A DNA stretch of 64,000 bases from Lycocorax pyrrhopterus obiensis (GCA_014706295.1 JACSVZ010000014.1:71689541-71753540), one strand, 5' to 3'; counted from the stretch's first letter, positions 1 to 13,774 are shown. The notes: generated by a model not told the origin, from the sequence alone. Program-made: numbers and translations.

Positions 1-3000
1 GGTACTAATAATTGAATTTAATGGGCATGACATACCTGTGTTATAATGAACTATGAAGCATTAACCAATCAGCAGAAATTCCTGGAATTAGTGCCAAGGC
101 TGGGTGTAGAGGAAACTGTTTTTTCTACCTAGCAAAATTGGACAGTAACTTGTCTTTAATGATTAAACATGCTCATGGATGAAGTTTTTTTACCATTTAA
201 GAAATTGTAGTGTCCTTGTGTTCTGCAGAAACCTTCCCCCTGCTTCAAAATATAAGTAAAACCTAAAATCTGACCATTCTAAATAGATAATTGTATTTGG
301 AAATGGAAGTATTCAGAAAGAAACAGATACTAAAGCCATGTTCTAAATAATAATACTGAAAGAAGGTAAATGTCTTTACCGCAGTATGTGCCCACAACTT
401 CAGCCTGAACTCTCCAGCAATAACTGCACTGGCATTCTGCAAAAGTTCAGCTTTTAAATGCATTTCTTGTATGGGGAAATTAAAAGACCCGTTTCAAATC
501 CCCTCTGAAGTCGACTGTTACAGTATATCTTCATTTAATGGAAAATTAAATTGAAACTCAAGAAAATCCCAGTCCTTACAAAACAAAGTCCGAGGCCATG
601 GTTTGTTTATTTCTCAGTGCATTTCCTAGTTATTTGTCATCTGGAAATCAATGGGAAAGAGTATGTCAAATGAAAGGACACATTTCCTTTTATGACAAAT
701 CCATCTGAGGAGGATCAGGAAAGGCCATCTGCCATTTCAGCTTTCAGAAATGGGATTTCTGTCAATCATCTTGCAACAGATGGGTACTCTCCCTTGCTTT
801 AAAATATAATTTTTATGTGTCTTGTATTGGGGTAAAGTGGATGCACTGAGGATAGACAAGTTTGATTTGATCTTTAATAAAATGGCAAGAAACAGTCTGA
901 AACAGGTTATTTCCTATCATATTTTCCACTGCTGATTTGTCAGAGTGGTATTGATATTGTTTCTTTCATCACTTCAGAGGGGGAGGAGGAACATTTCCTG
1001 AAGAATTGGTGCAGCTGAACAGCTCTATATCCCGTCAAGCTTGATATTGGTTTGGGAACATGCACTGCTGGCTGTTGGGCTCTCCTCTGAAAAAAAGAGG
1101 AGTGCAATACTTTGTGTCTGGAATAAATTACAAAATTGTGTTTAGTATCTGTACTCAAATTCTAGAGAGAAGTAAGTGTTTGTTTTTCCCCTTGATGAAT
1201 CATATTTTATTCTGGTAAATAACGTTGATGGAGTTTCCAAAGACACGTAAAGAAAATACAGCTTCAAAGAAGCAACGTAAGAAATTTTCTGATTTTGTTT
1301 CTTTTTTTCATGTTCTCCTGTGGGACATGAAAAAAATGAAAATATGCTAACATCTTTTAATTAACTGTGAAACACACTAGTGCCAAAGTAATTAAATGTA
1401 CTACTGACCACTCATTTCTCCCACTGTCCACAATCATGAAATCAGAAACAAACTGGTGGCATAGGAAAAAAAAAATCTAGGGCAAAATGTTTCTCAGTGT
1501 TTCATAGATACACATATTCATAAAATAGAAGAAATTATAGAAATTATTTCTATCGTTTCATGATCCTGTTTAATAAAATGTATGAATACCTTAGTGCGAA
1601 ACTGTCACTCAATATTTAGGAATTTAAAAAAAAAATCATTGTAGTACATAACGGGTTTTAATGTAATATGAAGAAATTTAGTTGTCTAGATCCATTGTAA
1701 AGTTTTAACAACAACACGGATTATCATTTGAAGGCTTATTTTCAAGAAGTGGATGTAGTTCAGATGCTTTGAGTGGGCAACTTGATGAATTTTGTTTAAT
1801 GTTCTGATTGTCACAATTTCCCTTTAAAACACGTAACCACAGTGAACCCACTTGGGTTGTCCACAGTTAGAACAGAAGTACAAAGCTGAAGTGTTGTGAA
1901 ATTTGAGTCTGGAGTCCTGGAAGTCCCTAAAGACACTTCTTCAGCTATCCAGGGATTTCCAGTCTCATCCATGTGGAACAGGAAGCCTCTTGCAAGCAGC
2001 TTCCCGCTTGTCTTAGTGGAATGGTAGGACAGAGAAAAACCAGTTTCCATAAGGAGAAACTTAGGAGAACCGGATAAATACCTTGTGTGCCTACACAAGA
2101 GACAATTAGGGAAGAGCTGCTCAGTGAAAGGACAGATGGTGACACAGATTTCCATAGGAAGCTGAAGGAAAAGGCATGAGGAATGCCAAGTCTGTGCAAG
2201 TAAATTAAATATACCTTGGAAAACATTCTGGTTCTAAGGGAAAAAGTTGTGGAATTGCTCATATCATGGCTAGCAAATTGTTTTAGTGTCTAAAGCAGGC
2301 AATATTTCCTTTGTGGCTTCCTGTAGTTTCCAGCCCTAAACAGGTCCTGTGGTATTGTTTAATTGAGTTTTGGTTGTTCCTGGAACTCTAAAGGGGAAGA
2401 GAGGAGAAAATGGGTGAGTACAAGTGTGATGTACATGACATTTTAATTATAGATGTCAATGGACTTTCTGGAATTCAGACATTTTATATCTTTTTTTTCT
2501 AACATCATGAAGTTAGGTGATATCATTAAATAATGCTTATTATGTTGTCATTGTCTTATGGACCTCAATGCATTTATTTGGACTGTCAAATTTGAATGAG
2601 CTGTTTCAGTAATTTAATTCAGTAACAGCCTAAAACCTGCAATTGCTTGTGTTGCAAATCATGGAGTGTTTGGAAATTGTTAATTAATAATCTCGCCCAT
2701 TTAGCTCTCCATTTTATTTTATTTTTACAGGCTAGAAATGCTCAAAGGTAGAAGAGAATAATTTTCTCCTTTTAGAGCTTATCCTGAGTTTTAGAGAGGA
2801 TTTGGCACCTTGAAAGACTAATTTTTGGAGAGTATCCTTGGACACACATCTGTTCTTCTAAAATTATATTTTACACAGGCAGAGAAAAAGCATCAGGTAA
2901 AGGCAAAATTCCTTTATTCCCTTAACAAAAGAAACATCGTTTCCTTGCTAGTCTTCATTAAAGCAAAGGGGAAATCATTGCATAATTTCCTCTTTCCAGA

Positions 3001-6000
3001 AGTTAATTTTCATACCTTTCTGATAGAGTAATTAAATACGTGTCTTTTTAAGTTCATTACTTTAAAATAAAATAATCAGATTGGTTTCTTAATAATCTGG
3101 TGTTCTCTGAGTCTCAGGCTGATATTTATCACACAGTTCTTGCAGCTTGGTATGCACTGAATGAAGTGCTTTCAGTGATTTGACACTCCTAAACTGTAAA
3201 GAAGATAAAAAAGCTGAATAATATAAATTATGTTAGCTTTTTACTAATAAAATATGCCCACCCCATCATTTCACTTTATAGACTGCATAGTAGCTATATC
3301 TATATAGATATAGATACACTTATATGCATGTATAAATAAATATAAAATTAATGTAATTTCCTCAGAAAAATTGATTGTGTCTTATCCCCAAAAGGCTAAA
3401 AAATGAGTAAACTAATCTTAATTCAGAGAGATCAGGGTTTCTTTTCTTAGTCTTATTCTGGCAAGTTGGAGATCAAAGTATATAGAGTGAATACTTTTTA
3501 TTTCTCTGGGGTTTTTTTAGGTTCCCTTGGTTCTTAGCAAGTTGGCGTAAGACCAGAATATCCATACTTTATTTGCTTACTTGTTTCTAAAATTGAGAAG
3601 ATAGTTTTTAAAGAGTAAACTAAGATTTTTCTGCTCCCCTCTTTCTCAAATTTGATTATTTTAAATTCTATACTGTATAAAATAGTTACAAACTGTTGCT
3701 GGTCTGTTCAATATCTGTAAGTGGCTGTCAGCACTTGTTCATAAAACCTGAATTTGTGTTGGCAGTTTTTGATTAGATTCAATGAGAGTATGCATGCTGT
3801 TGAAGTGGATTTCAGTGTGTAATTTCAAAGTTAGATCAGCACTCAGCCCTTTGGAGAATCCCTCTTACAGCAGAGATCATCTGCTTTCATCAGCTCAATA
3901 GGCAAATATAACTGCTAGAATCAAATTTCTACTGGGGCTGTGATCTTTACAGAATCTGGGATTCATTCCCATGAATATCACCTGCTTAAAATTAAGTATT
4001 TGCCAGTTGTGTCTCTTGCAGAGTAAGAAATGCATCAGTACGGTGTTCATACAAAATGAACAAGCACATGTAAGAAAACAGCTGACATGAATTAATGTGT
4101 TCATTTGTGCAAAGGTTGAAGAAATTGTAATGTATTCACCCAGCCTTTCCTTTTTACTGAATATTAATTATGCTTTTTAAAAACTTTTAGAGCAAAGTAT
4201 CCTATCTGCTCTGGGTAATATTGTATCTTAAATATATTCACAAAGTCTGGGGCCTGAAATCATCAACTCATATATTCTTGGCTTTGTGTGTTTTAGTGCA
4301 TCTCTTGTTCTTCTCTAAGTTGAATGAAGAAAATTGCAAATCTGGGTAAAGTGAGCCTTTCAGAGGCATTACATTTTGATCTGGGAACACTTGGAGGAGG
4401 AGACTCTCTGACTCCAGTTTGGAATTGAACACCAGCTTCTGAAAAATGTTGCTAGAAAGACACACATGTGAGATTTTTTGAACTGCATTATTCAATTGTC
4501 ACTTTGTTGAGGTTCTTGTAGCCTTTTCTACCATGTTTACAGCACGGACTGGTATCCTATTAGGAATCCAATTGTTATTTTCTGTGTGTGGTACCATTTC
4601 TTTGTGAGCAATGAAACAGAAAGGAATGTGATCCTCCAGTGCAAACAGTGTATTTGCACTTGATGTCTGACTCAGGAACTTAAACCATCAGCACAGCATC
4701 TGAGACCTGACTTGAAAGACATCCATGCTATAATTTCCTGTACTAGAAAATTAGATATGCCACCAGTATGTGGCTATTCAAACACTTTAATGGGTTTACC
4801 AAGATGTTATTCAAAGCCCGAAGATATGCTTTATTTATCCTGATGTGAAGTTCATCACCTTTTAAGCAGTATGTGCCTCCTGTATGATTTATATCAGTAT
4901 TCTGCTGCCTTTGTCAGATTAATGCTTCACCTTCCTCTTTTTTTCTGTCATATCAAGTAGCTATAGAGTCAGAAAAGAATCCTCTACATTGCAGTGTTTA
5001 CGCTAGAGAACATTTGTTTGTTTTCCTGAAAAGCAAAGAAATTCATACGCAGATTTTAGTGTACTTTTAAAACCTCTAAGGTCAACTACAAGCAAGCTAG
5101 GCATAAAATACCAAAAGTATCTTCCTATAAAAAAGACAACCTTGCTGGGAGAAAGAAGGATTCAGATTCAGGAAGGAAATCTTGTAGTAAAATTTATTTC
5201 TCTTAGCAGGTATCACTCTGGACCTCACTGAAACATGGTGGTGAATTTACACATTGGAAATGAGATTGAAGGAAGCACTTCACCATAAAGGTAACCATAA
5301 TTCCCCACAACTGCTAAAGAATCAACCTCACAGATTCCTTCTATAGATTCTTAATCTTGCTGCTTGCTCAGAAAATCACAAATTTCAGCTTTTCTTCTTA
5401 AAATAAAATTACAGAAAATTGACATTACCTCAGACCACAATTTAATAATTGCCATAATAAATACCCTGTTTTGATTGTTGGAGGGTGTTTATTGATCTCC
5501 TGTGATACACTCCAGTCCACTCTTTTTTTATGTATCTTTTATGCTCAAAATACGCTTACATGATAGTATTGAAGCACATCCCCTTGTTAATGAGCTTCCA
5601 GTTAGGAATAAATTTACAGATTTAACTGAAACCTTTTTAAATTGTAAGGAAAGAATAAATGTGCTACCACAGGAAGCAAAAGTGCAAACCCTCCCACCCC
5701 CCTGCAAGGAACTCCAACACATCAGGTGTCTGATACAGTGAGCAAATTGACCATTAAATAGTTGCCCCAATTATTCTTCTATGGCTCTAATAACCACGGA
5801 AAAGTTATTAACCTCCACTGATTTTTCAAGAAGTGCACATAGCTCTAATTAAACAAATACCTCATTTTCCAAGTTCTTGTCAAGAGAAGACACAGTTCAC
5901 AACAATCACTGGGTTTAACTGTCTCATCCATGATTTCTGCACTGAGCAGCAGTAACAATTAGATAATTTCTGCTTTTTTGTTCCCTTTTTTTTTTTGTAC

Positions 6001-9000
6001 AATGGTTTCTAAAACATAAAAAGGGACATCCCCACAGTGCACAGCCATGTTGAGCAGAAGATTCTCTTTGTCCAGCTTCTCTAAAACAGTTTCCCATCTA
6101 TGCCAATTTTCTTTAAAGCTATTTCAGAAGTCCTTGGAAGTCAGGGAAACTTCTTGCTTTCCTCCCAAAGTGATTTTCTTAAACATTTGCATCCTCTGAG
6201 TAATACTTGAAACCTTAGGGAAAATTTTAATTAAATCTTTACAATAATTCAGCTTTGAGCAGGATAGGATTTGTTTTCTATTCATATTTCTTTTGTTCCA
6301 AAGTGTTCTTTCTCTCTCTTTTTTTTTTTTAATAAAAAGGATCACATTGTTAACACGTCTATCCTTACTCTATTCCTGAGAGCTGTTTGAACCTATGTAA
6401 ATCTGCTTGATTTAAATTGATTTAAATACAAGCTGTGTTAAGACACTCCATTGCAATGGTGCTCCTTCTTGAACCTTGAAAATCCATTTAGTAAACCTAA
6501 TACGTGTGCTAATAAGAAATTAAGGATAAAGGAAAGACAGAATTCCATGAAAGGGTTACCTAGAACACTGCAGCTCACACTATACACACTTTGATAATTA
6601 TCTTATTAACCCCCCAGAAAGGTTTGAGTGACCTTGATTGTTTGTTAGCAGGAAAAATAAACACACAGTATTTTTTTATATTGTACTGTTCATGGTTAAA
6701 AATACCGCTTAATGTTAAATTTTGATAATATAAACTGGTAAGGGGATAATGCTTGCTGAGAAAGGTTTCGCCAACTGATTTCAGTAGATAATAAGAATTA
6801 AATTTTAATGCACTAATTAATGTGGCAAAGAGCAACCTAGCAAGTAAATAGGCAAAGTAGAGAAAATGTAGAGGTTTTGTGTTGTGGAGAATCTCCTACA
6901 TGATATTTCTGAATACCAGCCCTCACACTTGTGCTAGCTGGCTTAGCAAAACAATATTAATAAATAAATAAACAAAAGAAACTTTAAAATTAATCCAAGA
7001 TTATTCTCTTACGATTTTTTTCATGGCCATTTTTGTTTATCCTCACTGAGCTAAATGTGCCTGTTTGCGTTTTATTGAGTAAAATTTTACTATTCTGTAG
7101 AAATTTTGAGTTACAATATATACAGGAGGCTATTTTTGTCCAATAATGTCTTTGACTAAATATGTTCCTCCCCAGGGAAAAGTCCTTGTGGACACTGATA
7201 TTCACCCTGGTTATCTCTGAGAAGAGACTCTGCAAGAGCAAAATGTTCAAAATTGAGTAACACTGTACTCAGAGCTTCCTCAGAGTAAGTAAAGAACAAG
7301 TACAGAAACACTGCTGCAACGAAGCCTGCAGTTAAATTTGAGCAGAATTTCATAACTCCTGGGTCTTATCTGTTACAAATCTTTCGTAACTTTCTTTGAC
7401 AATTCAGTAAACTTAGAAAAAAGCCCAAAAAGCTTTAAGCTTTCGGTCAGCAAAATCTCCCTTTGATTATTTATATTTGAAGAAAGCTCTCTGAATCTTA
7501 AAAATTGCCTTATGATGGCTAGGTCTAAAAAAAGCCCCCAAAAACGTGTAGGAGGCACAGAGGTGCAATAGCTTACACGCCTAATGTTGTGCTGTCAAGT
7601 GAATATTATCAAGAACAACCCTTTAGCCATTTAGAGGGGGAGGAAATGCTTTAAAGGCAGGCTAATGGCTGTCAGGCTGTATGCAATATTAGTCAGAATA
7701 TGAAACTGCAGAAGTAGTCACAGTGTTCCTTACCAGCATGTGAGAAGGGTAACTTCCCCTCAGTACCCTGGGGAGTGAATTATGTCCCTTTTCCACCTCC
7801 CTGCCCCCAGCTCCTATGGATGACAACGTGTGAGTACAAAAAAAGCTGCAATTCAGGTTCAAAATTCATTCCATGTATCTTACAAGAGGATATGCATTGA
7901 TAAACTAGTACAAGAAGTGTTTGGATTTTTGTTTATCCTGTTTTTTTTTTTTCTTTTTGTCCCCACTTTAGCAGCTTTACCTGTGCCAGGGCTGCACAGT
8001 CTGGTAGACTGATTATCTCCACGACACAGCAGCACATCTGTTCAATCCCTTTCTCTTAATTTCAGCTCAAGTGAGCGAGAAGAACACTTTATTTCCGGCA
8101 GTAATCTAGTTTTAATTGAGAATGGCTGACTTGTGGCAAAGTTTGGTTTTTATCCTGTCTTATGATCCTCCTCATGCTCTATTCTTACTCTCACATGTGA
8201 AGATTTATGAGGGGCTTTGGTGTCTGCCTGGCTTGACCACACTCCATCACCTGTTGAAGGCAATGCTGTCTGATAGGGCATGATGTATGTTTGTATTGAG
8301 AACCCAGCAGATGCACTCAGGCAGATAAAAAAGGTAGAGAAGAGGAAGTTTTAGCTAAGAAGCAATATGGAAATGCAAGGGGAAGGAAAAAACCCCATTA
8401 TTACTGCTTTTGTGTCCCTAATGGCTCCCTTGCTTTGTCCTTTCTTTAACTCCTGAGAAGTTCTGCTGTGAGGTGTTAGCAGTGATGCATATCTCTGTGT
8501 TTATTGATTCTATGAAAATCTTGAATATTTCCTTTCCTCCTTTACCCAATGCGTTTGGGAGAGCTTGTTCAACTGCTTGGTGTAGAAAGGAGCTGTTTTA
8601 ATCCACAAGTGGGTGATTTTTCAAACTGTATTCCGGCTTTTTCTTGCAGTAAGTTTCATTTATTATGGGTCAGTTATGGTTCTGAGGTGACAAAACTAAT
8701 GATAAATAAGTGAAAAATAAAACATTTCTGCAGTTAAGCCCTGGTCTCTCAGCAGATTTTCTGAGGTGTGAGGGAGGTATGACCTGGATGTGGGAGGGCT
8801 TGAGTACAAACCTCACTAACCAGATTTGAGAGAGACATTGGTATTAATAATTTATAATACTATTAAAAAGTGCTGATTTATTTGCTTATTTTTGTAGACT
8901 TAGTCATAGACTGAAAACTCACGGTGTGCGAGTGTAAAACACAATACTAGGAAGTTCTTAAGAGAGCTGTCTCAACCAATTTTCATCCCATTCAAGGGCC

Positions 9001-9469
9001 AGAACTGGCAACTATCTGCAAAGAGACAGGTGGAGACCCACAAAAAGTCAGTGAGACAGCATTTGTGAGAATTATAGATGATGGTCTCAAAAGCTTCATC
9101 CCTCTCTGTTTAAACACACGCACACAAAAGAGGTTTAATCTAAAGGAGCTTGATGTTTCTGGAGTACTTGAGAAAATACTTGGGAGGAAGAAGAAGAGAA
9201 AAAATTTTAGAACAATCTGTCTCACTTGGGCATTGAAATCTGTTATCAAGAGTAGCTTGCAGGCCGTAATCAATATCTCAGGAGAAAATAAGCAGTAAAG
9301 AACCTTTAATATCAGAGCAGGTAAAAACATATTAGTTTAGACATGGAGAGCAGGTTCGCCAGAAGAAACTGAATTGAGAAATAAAATTGGAATTCCAAAC
9401 AGCAGTAGAGGATATTCAGTCAACTTAAAAGGGAAATGAGATGGTAATTGAAATGGCACAAGAATTATC
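1..9469. other. Unique AT-rich non-coding sequence
   Basis: No exon, RNA gene or transposon was recognised here. Open frames are all under 115 codons, low in complexity or without family resemblance, and are spread over both strands as expected by chance. Short homopolymer runs and a small palindromic TA/GATA stretch near 3,297-3,320 are the only local structure. The last 500 bases may include a decayed 5' continuation of the CR1 that becomes recognisable at about 9,470, but similarity is too weak to draw a boundary. Confidence 0.6.
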
Positions 9470-10225
9470 TGCTTGATAGAGTCTATTTGGATTTCCAGAA
9501 AGACTTTACACAGAGCCCCTGATCAAAGACTTTAGGAAAACTAAGAAGCCTTGGTGTAAGAAAGAAGGTCCATGAATAGATGGGTAAATGCTAAAAAGGT
9601 AAGAAACAAAGTGCAGGGGGAAATAGCCAGTTCTTTCAGCAGAGAGAAGTCATCTGAGTTCTGCAGAGCTCTGCACTGGAAGATTTTTATACTTTTAATA
9701 AATTACCTGGAAAAGGAGAGGAGTAGTGAAGAATCAAAATTTTGTGATGGTACTAAGTTAGCTGGAAATGTGAAGACAGGCCAGAGGATGAAACATTACA
9801 GGAAAACCTCATAAAACTGTGACTAGTAATAAAGTATCTGGTACTTCCATGCACATAAATATAAAGCACTGTGAATGGTGACAAAGACACCTAATTTCAC
9901 ATACAAAAATAGGGTTGTTATTGTTTGGTAGCAATATTTTGAGATTATGACAGATAGCTCCATGAGAATACTAAAGCAATGATGAGGGGAAAAACAAATC
10001 CAGTGGTAAGAATTATTAGGAGAGGAATAGAGAACAAACCATCATCACTTGGCATTACAGAAATAGGATGGGCCATTGACTTGGAGCCCCCTGCCTCAAA
10101 AGGAACATAAAAGAACCTGGAAAGTTTTAAAAGCTGGTGACAAGAATGATTAAATGTTCCTTTTCAGGCAATAGCTGAGTAGCCTAAGACTCTCCAATCT
10201 GAAAAACTAACAAATGCAGAGAGAT
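9470..10225 (+). mobile_element. Ancient CR1-type LINE fragment (3' part of ORF2)
   Basis: The stretch from about 9,470 follows the reverse-transcriptase and downstream part of old CR1/L3-like LINEs of amniotes, in the sense orientation. Recognisable points are a degraded 'TTTGGATTTCCAGAAAGAC' block, which encodes the conserved V-Y-L-D-F-x-K-A-F region, then 'AATTACCTGGAAAAGGAGAG', the 'TTTTGTGATGGTACTAAG' block (F-A-D-D-T-K), and 'AATGATTAAATG' near 10,147. Many indels and stops break the frame, so it is a dead copy. Its divergence suggests it predates the LTR at 10,660 by a long time. Boundaries are approximate. Subfamily cannot be assigned by eye. Confidence 0.6.
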
Positions 10226-10654
10226 TTGTCCTGTCCATAAAACTTTGTGTGGCACTGAAGAAGTTGTGTGTGATTTGACCATTTCGTCCACTCCAAGTGC
10301 CATCTGACCCAGTGTGCTTCTGACAGGAGCCAGAAGAAGAAAATTGGGGAAGACCATAAGAATAAGCCAAACATATTGAGGTTATTTTTGCAGTCTCCAG
10401 AGACCTGTGGCTGCAAATCTGGAGCCAGAGGTGACATCTGTGCAATTCAAAGCACTGTAAGAGAGAAGCAAGGGTAGAAGGAAGTGAGGAAACAAACACT
10501 TTCTCACTTGAATAATTTTAAAGAATAAGATGTACAAATCCCTTTGTTCCCATAGATTCTTTTTTTTTTTAAAATTTGCATAATTTAGTAAAATTAAACT
10601 ACTGAACCTGCAGCAGGTATAATTTGATTCAGAGTAATGAGAACTTTTTACTAC

Positions 10655-10659
10655 ATAGC
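10655..10659 (+). repeat. Left target-site duplication of the solo LTR (ATAGC)
   Basis: ATAGC lies immediately before the LTR's first TG and is repeated exactly after its final CA at 12,214-12,218. A 5 bp duplication fits ERVL/class III-type integration. Confidence 0.75.
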
Positions 10660-12213
10660 TGTAGTGGTTTAGTTCGAAATCCATTACTTGTTTTGCTTCT
10701 GTGAGATAAGAATTAGGAGAAAGCAAAGCAGGCCCAAAACTTAAAAGAATATAAAGAAGTTTATTAACAGAACTAAAAGAAAAAAATGTCAGAATCAGAC
10801 TAAACCTTCAGAACACTTCTCCTCCCCCCACCTTTCTCTCTTCTCCCACTGACAAAAAGACAACCCTTGAGATTTTCAGTCAGTTTACCACCTTTATAAT
10901 AATCTCTTTTTCAGTCCACTTAGGGAGAGGAGTCTCTCTTGCTCGTGCTGTGGAGACATCTCCACAAGAAACAGTTCTCTCGTGGCTTCAATGTCACAGC
11001 AAGACAGCAGCCCGGGATGGTTCTCTGCTTGCATGTGAAAGTCTTTTCCCTCGACTTACAGCTTTCCCCACAACTGCTTTCGAGGGTTCAATCTTAGCTA
11101 ATGGGGTATCATTTTAAGGATGAGCTGTTCAGAAGCAAAAGTTCTCTTTATCTATCTCTGGGATCATCTTCGTCTCTGAGAACAGTGGTCTTCTTCTTCC
11201 CTGTGGGAGCAAGGGTCTTCATCACTTTCATCTCTCTCTGTTCAAGCTTCTCATCAAATCACAGCTACTTCAACATTGGCTTATTTCAGCACAGGTACTT
11301 TTGCTCACAGTTGTGGTTTGAACGCTCCACCCGCCATGCTTTCATGAAATTGCAGTGGGTACTCTGATGTATCATCGTCCATCACCATAGCCTTACAACA
11401 GAATTTCAGCTTCTAGGTTTGAAGCATCTCCTCTTTTCCCTCTCTCAGGGTTTCAGCTCTTCCTTCTTCACTGACTTTGGTGTTTCTATGGTGTTTTCTT
11501 CACATGCTTTCACCTTTCCTCTTCCTCTGACTTGGGAGAGGATTGATGTCTGTAGGTGTCATCTGTTCTGGAGAATCTTACAGCACTAAGACAGTTAATC
11601 TCACCCGGGCCTTGCAGCTGGAATTCTGCTCTTGTTGGCCTAATCTGTGCCGGGTGGCGGCCGGAGCTCATTTCAGTGTAGCATTTCATTTCAGCGGCTG
11701 CACTGGGAGGGGGGCCTGGCCAAGCTGCGCCGCGGGCTCGCCTGCACAAAGCAGGGCCAAGGATGGAACAGGGCCACGGATGGAACAGGGCCGGGCAGCT
11801 CCAGGGTGGCTGTCTCCCGGCCTGCCCGGCCTGCACTGAGGGGGCTGCGCTGGGTGTCCAGTGAAGCAGAAGCTGCTGAGATCTCAGCCAAGCCGCACCG
11901 CGGCCGACCCAGCTGGGCCGCTCTGAGCAGGGCCTGGCCTGGCCCTGCTGGGCCATGCCGTGGGCTCCCCAGTTACCTGTCCAAAAGCCGGAAGCAAGAG
12001 AGCTGTTCCGGAGTTTGTTCATTCTTAAATGTGGATCACAGAGGCGTGTCAAGCTTCTTAAGTGGCTTAACAAAGTTGCCAATATTTAAATTAGCCAGTT
12101 GATTGGTTCTGTCGGGTCTAGAGGAAGCTGTAAGCACCTCTTTGCAGAAGAATCACTTCCGTGGCTCACGGAGCCCTCCTTAAGTAAAACTCAAGCTACG
12201 CTAAACCATGACA
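10660..12213 (-). mobile_element. Solo LTR of an endogenous retrovirus, ERVL-like, 1,554 bp
   Basis: The element starts TGTAGTGGTTTAG and ends CTAAACCATGACA, so both ends obey the TG...CA rule. Read inward on opposite strands the ends agree at 11 of 13 bases, forming a terminal inverted repeat. ATAGC flanks both sides. The minus strand is sense: the complement of TTTATTAA near 10,761 gives an AATAAA polyadenylation signal about 100 bases from the minus-strand 3' end. The middle (about 11,640-11,990) is GC-rich and includes a short direct repeat of GGATGGAACAGGGCC. No gag, pol or env remnant is inside, so this is a solo LTR left by LTR-LTR recombination or a non-autonomous element. ORFs up to 190 codons here sit in the GC-rich core and are not gene-like. 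The length is large for an LTR, and a missed nested insertion is possible. Confidence 0.75.
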
Positions 12214-12218
12214 ATAGC
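12214..12218 (+). repeat. Right target-site duplication of the solo LTR (ATAGC)
   Basis: Exact repeat of the ATAGC at 10,655-10,659. It fixes the right end of the insertion. Confidence 0.75.
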
Positions 12219-13067
12219 CCAAACAAGAATTCACTCTGTGGCAGGAATGTGAAGGAGGAAAAAGTGTTGCACAACTTTGGCTGAATTTTGTGATATCCTT
12301 CAGAGCCTTCAAATTGTTTGGTTCTTTCGGGGCAAATGTGAAGGTTTCTATTTGCAAAACCAGCTTTTCTATGTAATGGCAGCCTTTAGTTTTCATGGGA
12401 TAAATTTCTGCAGTCAATACAACAGATTTTTTCCTTCTTTCTGGCTCTCACTTTGACCCAGACTTACTCAAGATGCACTTCAGTGAATATTGGTTTACTT
12501 AAGTCAGCAAACACAATAAATGCAAAGAATCCTGATATATTGGATTGACCCTAGAATTTATGTTTTAATGACTTTATGAAAGTTGTTATGAGGAAATCAG
12601 TGTTCTGAATTTCCAATAAACTGCAAAAAGCTAAGTGGGGACTGCTGAATTTATCGTGGTGGATAAAAATTCACCACAACGTTTCCACAGCTACCTTACT
12701 TGTATTTTTTTTTCACATAGAGAACATGCATATTGAATTTATTATAATTTTATTATTACCCTAAAACGTGTCTGTAAGCTAAATGGCTCCAATTATACAT
12801 CCACAATTCATATAAGTAACTACATATCTCCATGATACTTAGAAGCACAAATCTCACAGTCCCAAATGCTTTTGTTTTAGAAATGCACCCTTTTATTATT
12901 CTTTTGAGCAAATAAAACTTCATTTCAAAAGGGTGAAAATGCATGTACTGTAAAAGTATGAGGTGAAATCTCATACATTTGTAATGTTTTTCACATGCAC
13001 AAAGACCTGAAAGACAGGCACTTGGGAGATATAAATAGAGAGGCTAATTTCTAATTTAAAAAAAAAG
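12219..13067. other. Unique AT-rich spacer
   Basis: Nothing recognisable lies between the solo LTR and the polypurine tract. Composition returns to AT-rich immediately after the LTR's right duplication. Confidence 0.5.
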
Positions 13068-13435
13068 TTAAAAGAAATGAAGAAGAAAGGAGAGAAGGAA
13101 GGTAGGAAGGAAGGGAGGGAAACAAAGAGAAAGAGAGAAAGAAAGAGAGAAAGAAAGAGAAAAAGAGAAAGAAAGTGAGAAAGAGAGAAAGGACAGAATG
13201 GAAAGAAAGAGAGGAAGGATGGAAGGAAGGAAGAAAGAAAAAAAGAAAGAAAGAGAGAAAGAGAGAAAAAAAAAGAAAGAAAAAGAAAGAAAGAAAGAGA
13301 AAGAAAGAGAGAAAAAGAGAGAAAGAAAGAGAGAAAGAAAGAGAAAGAAAGAGAAAGAAAGAAAGAAAGAAAGAAAGAGAGAAAGAAAGAAAAAGAAAGA
13401 AGGAAAGAAAGAGAAAGAAAGAAAAGACAAAACAG
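13068..13435 (+). repeat. Polypurine (GAAA/GAGA)n tract
   Basis: About 370 bases consist almost wholly of A and G on the plus strand, built from AAAG, AGAG and AAGG units with few interruptions. Long mirror-symmetric purine runs of this type can adopt triplex (H-DNA) structure. Lys/Glu/Arg and Ser/Phe/Leu open frames across it are products of the repeat and not genes. Confidence 0.9.
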
Positions 13436-13774
13436 GTAAGAGGTGGGGGGAGAGAAAAAGAGTGACAGAGACAGATTAGGTTGAAAACTTCACCCCTCCG
13501 TGCATGCCAACAGGTGCCATTGACACTCTCCATCAGGTCTCCTTGGTGCTGAGGGTCCCCCCGAAAGCATTGAGTTGCGCGCGTTGACAGACACTTGGGC
13601 CAGGGGGAATGGCCAGGTACCTCCCCTGGCGGGGGAGAAGTTTTGACACAATCTCTCGCAACAGACTCTGGGTCTGTTGCATCACTTGGCATCCTGTGCA
13701 GTGCTGTGTTGCAAGGCCTCAGCAGTGAGGCTGGGGAGCGCAGTGGGGCTCTTGGAGGGATAATGACTCCTCCC
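13436..13774. other. Unique 340 bp island between two simple-sequence tracts
   Basis: This balanced, moderately GC-rich stretch separates the purine tract from the pyrimidine tract. The minus strand is open through it within a longer frame that also crosses both tracts (13,051-13,845), and the plus strand is partly open. I recognise no family. It may be part of the transcript or duplicated unit that carries the SDWEE-repeat ORF, since it lies downstream of that ORF on the minus strand. Confidence 0.35.

Noticed and set aside
11383..11389. Alternative right end of the first solo LTR (CATAGC repeat)
   Set aside because: CATAGC also matches the left flank, but the element would not end in CA there. 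The ATAGC at 12,214 follows a proper terminus that mirrors the left end.
11510..12102. ORFs of 190 (minus) and 151 (plus) codons
   Set aside because: Both lie within the solo LTR and exist because its core is GC-rich. There is no viral or host domain.
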